Shown: positions 5,418-5,730 of the stretch, piece by piece
Layout: every line of letters begins with the position of its first letter
Numbering within the stretch: the stretch's first letter is position 1
Notes under the pieces: model-generated
Seen by the model: only the letters and a program-made list of their open reading frames with translations
Database searches by the model: none
What the model was told of the DNA's origin: nothing
NCBI GenBank assembly: GCA_947169505.1
Contig: CAMVPZ010000051.1
Span: 1-5,730 of the forward strand
Source of the DNA: an uncultured Pseudomonadota bacterium
GTDB lineage: Bacteria; Pseudomonadota; Alphaproteobacteria; Rs-D84
Reading direction: 5' to 3'
Length of the DNA: 5,730 nt
Program-made: the position numbers and the translations under genes

Positions 5418-5509
5418 AATATACTCCTTTGGTTTTTGTGAATATAACCAAAGATGGATTCAAAAAATGCACCACAAATTATGATTATAAAAATGCGGAA
5501 AAAATGCAT
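5333..5509 (-). CDS. Possible small leader ORF overlapping the metK start
   Basis: A 58-codon frame begins at an ATG 8 bases after AAGGAG (complement of 5518-5523), an excellent ribosome-binding site. It runs 85 bases into metK in another frame. The predicted peptide starts with a hydrophobic run (residues 3-22, rich in Phe and Ile) and then becomes basic; it matches nothing I know. The Shine-Dalgarno is part of the 3' strand of the SAM-II-like pseudoknot, so its translation would be the step most directly controlled by SAM. It may be a regulatory leader ORF, or a chance frame behind the riboswitch. Confidence 0.3.
   Translation of the reverse strand: MHFFRIFIIIICGAFFESIFGYIHKNQRSILCKEQLKRCLWDTRIKSPIIFQVIYWTE
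5427..5453 (-). promoter_or_regulatory. Hairpin masking part of the metK ribosome-binding site
   Basis: A perfect 8-bp inverted repeat, CTTTGGTT and AACCAAAG, encloses an 11-base loop in the metK leader. Its 3' arm supplies the AAAG of the metK Shine-Dalgarno AAAGGAG (complement of 5424-5430). When folded it would limit ribosome access. It lacks a following T run, so it is not a terminator. Confidence 0.6.
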
Positions 5510-5517
5510 AATAATAA

Positions 5518-5568
5518 CTCCTTGTTTAGTCCATTTAAAGGCAGGACAAGTCAGGTTAAATCCACCTT
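5518..5568 (-). ncRNA. SAM-II-like riboswitch in the metK leader
   Basis: Read on the minus strand, the element has P1 AAGGUG (5568-5563) pairing with UGCCUU (5543-5538), including two G-U pairs. The loop opens with GAUUUAACC, which I recall as the start of the loop of the characterised SAM-II metX riboswitch. Loop bases CUUGUCC (5550-5544) are complementary to a split strand GGA...CAAG downstream, giving an H-type pseudoknot with CUAAA bulged between its halves. CUAAA is the conserved SAM-contact segment of SAM-II. The junction UAAAU also fits. The 3' strand CAAGGAG contains a Shine-Dalgarno, so SAM binding should block translation initiation. A weak promoter (TTGCTT, 17 bases, TATCGT) lies at about 5608-5580. 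SAM-V, a structural relative, is the alternative class. Assignment is by eye from motifs and pairing. Confidence 0.72.
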
Positions 5569-5640
5569 GATTAATACAAACGATATCAACATTAACATAA
5601 AAAAGCAAGAGAAAACAAATAAAAACCTTGAAAATCAACA

Positions 5641-5660
5641 TAAACATGTAAAAATGTTTA
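5641..5660. promoter_or_regulatory. Inverted repeat before the right-hand gene
   Basis: TAAACAT and ATGTTTA form a perfect 7-bp stem around a 6-base loop, ending two bases before the AAAGGA ribosome-binding site of the plus-strand gene. It could be an operator in the divergent control region or an mRNA hairpin tuning ribosome access. In such AT-rich DNA a chance occurrence cannot be excluded. Confidence 0.35.
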
Positions 5661-5672
5661 TAAAGGATTATT

Positions 5673-5730
5673 ATGACAAACAATCAAAAATCTACACCAA
5701 ATATTCAATATCAATTCACGATGAGTGTTC
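5673..5730 (+). CDS. Start of an unidentified protein, cut by the window end
   Basis: An ATG at 5673 follows AAAGGA (5662-5667) by five bases, and the frame stays open for all 19 codons to the window edge. The visible residues begin MTNNQKSTPNIQYQFTMSV, a polar N-terminus without a signal peptide, leading into what may be a first beta strand. No family can be named from so little. It is divergent from metK and separated from it by the riboswitch-bearing leader, so the two genes probably share a divergent promoter region of about 100 bases (5569-5672). Confidence 0.6.
   Translation, partial: MTNNQKSTPNIQYQFTMSV

Noticed and set aside
1..5730. CRISPR array or insertion sequence.
   Set aside because: No regularly spaced repeats, transposase motifs or paired terminal inverted repeats are seen anywhere in the window.

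Overview
The window is an AT-rich stretch of a Gram-negative-type chromosome. The short helix-turn-helix proteins resemble the N-terminal domain of S24/LexA-like repressors that I associate with Alphaproteobacteria, and the RNA element upstream of metK resembles SAM-II, a riboswitch class best known from that group. A host-associated, low-GC alphaproteobacterium is therefore my best guess; it is an inference, since no taxonomic marker is present.

Layout. Left edge (1-217): a complete tRNA-Leu(UAG) on the plus strand, followed 113 bases downstream by a second copy of only its 3' end, a pattern typical of an integration-site scar or an rtT-like tail repeat. Positions 218-3467, all minus strand: a YrbG-type Na+/Ca2+ exchanger, preceded by a compact type II restriction-modification pair (cytosine-C5 methyltransferase, then a PD-(D/E)xK nuclease overlapping it by 4 bases). 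The 3468-3755 gap carries no gene I accept, but it has two good plus-strand sigma70-like promoters. Positions 3756-4382, plus strand: two paralogous small HTH proteins in tandem, each with its own near-copy promoter and a palindrome overlapping the -10 box. A bidirectional hairpin terminator at 4381-4408 separates them from the convergent metK.

Right part (4407-5730): a short, divergent S-adenosylmethionine synthetase (metK, minus strand). Its roughly 150-base leader holds a SAM-II-like pseudoknot, whose 3' strand contains a Shine-Dalgarno sequence for a small overlapping ORF. A second hairpin covers part of metK's own Shine-Dalgarno. A divergent plus-strand gene begins at 5673 and runs off the window.

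How the parts relate. MetK makes SAM, the methyl donor of the methyltransferase next door, and its leader looks built to sense SAM, so feedback control of SAM supply is the clearest regulatory story. The HTH pair looks like a self- and cross-regulating repressor module. It lies beside the restriction-modification genes and could be either a phage remnant or their controller. The restriction-modification genes appear more AT-rich than metK and lie on the same side of the tRNA as the duplicated tRNA end, which fits horizontal acquisition.
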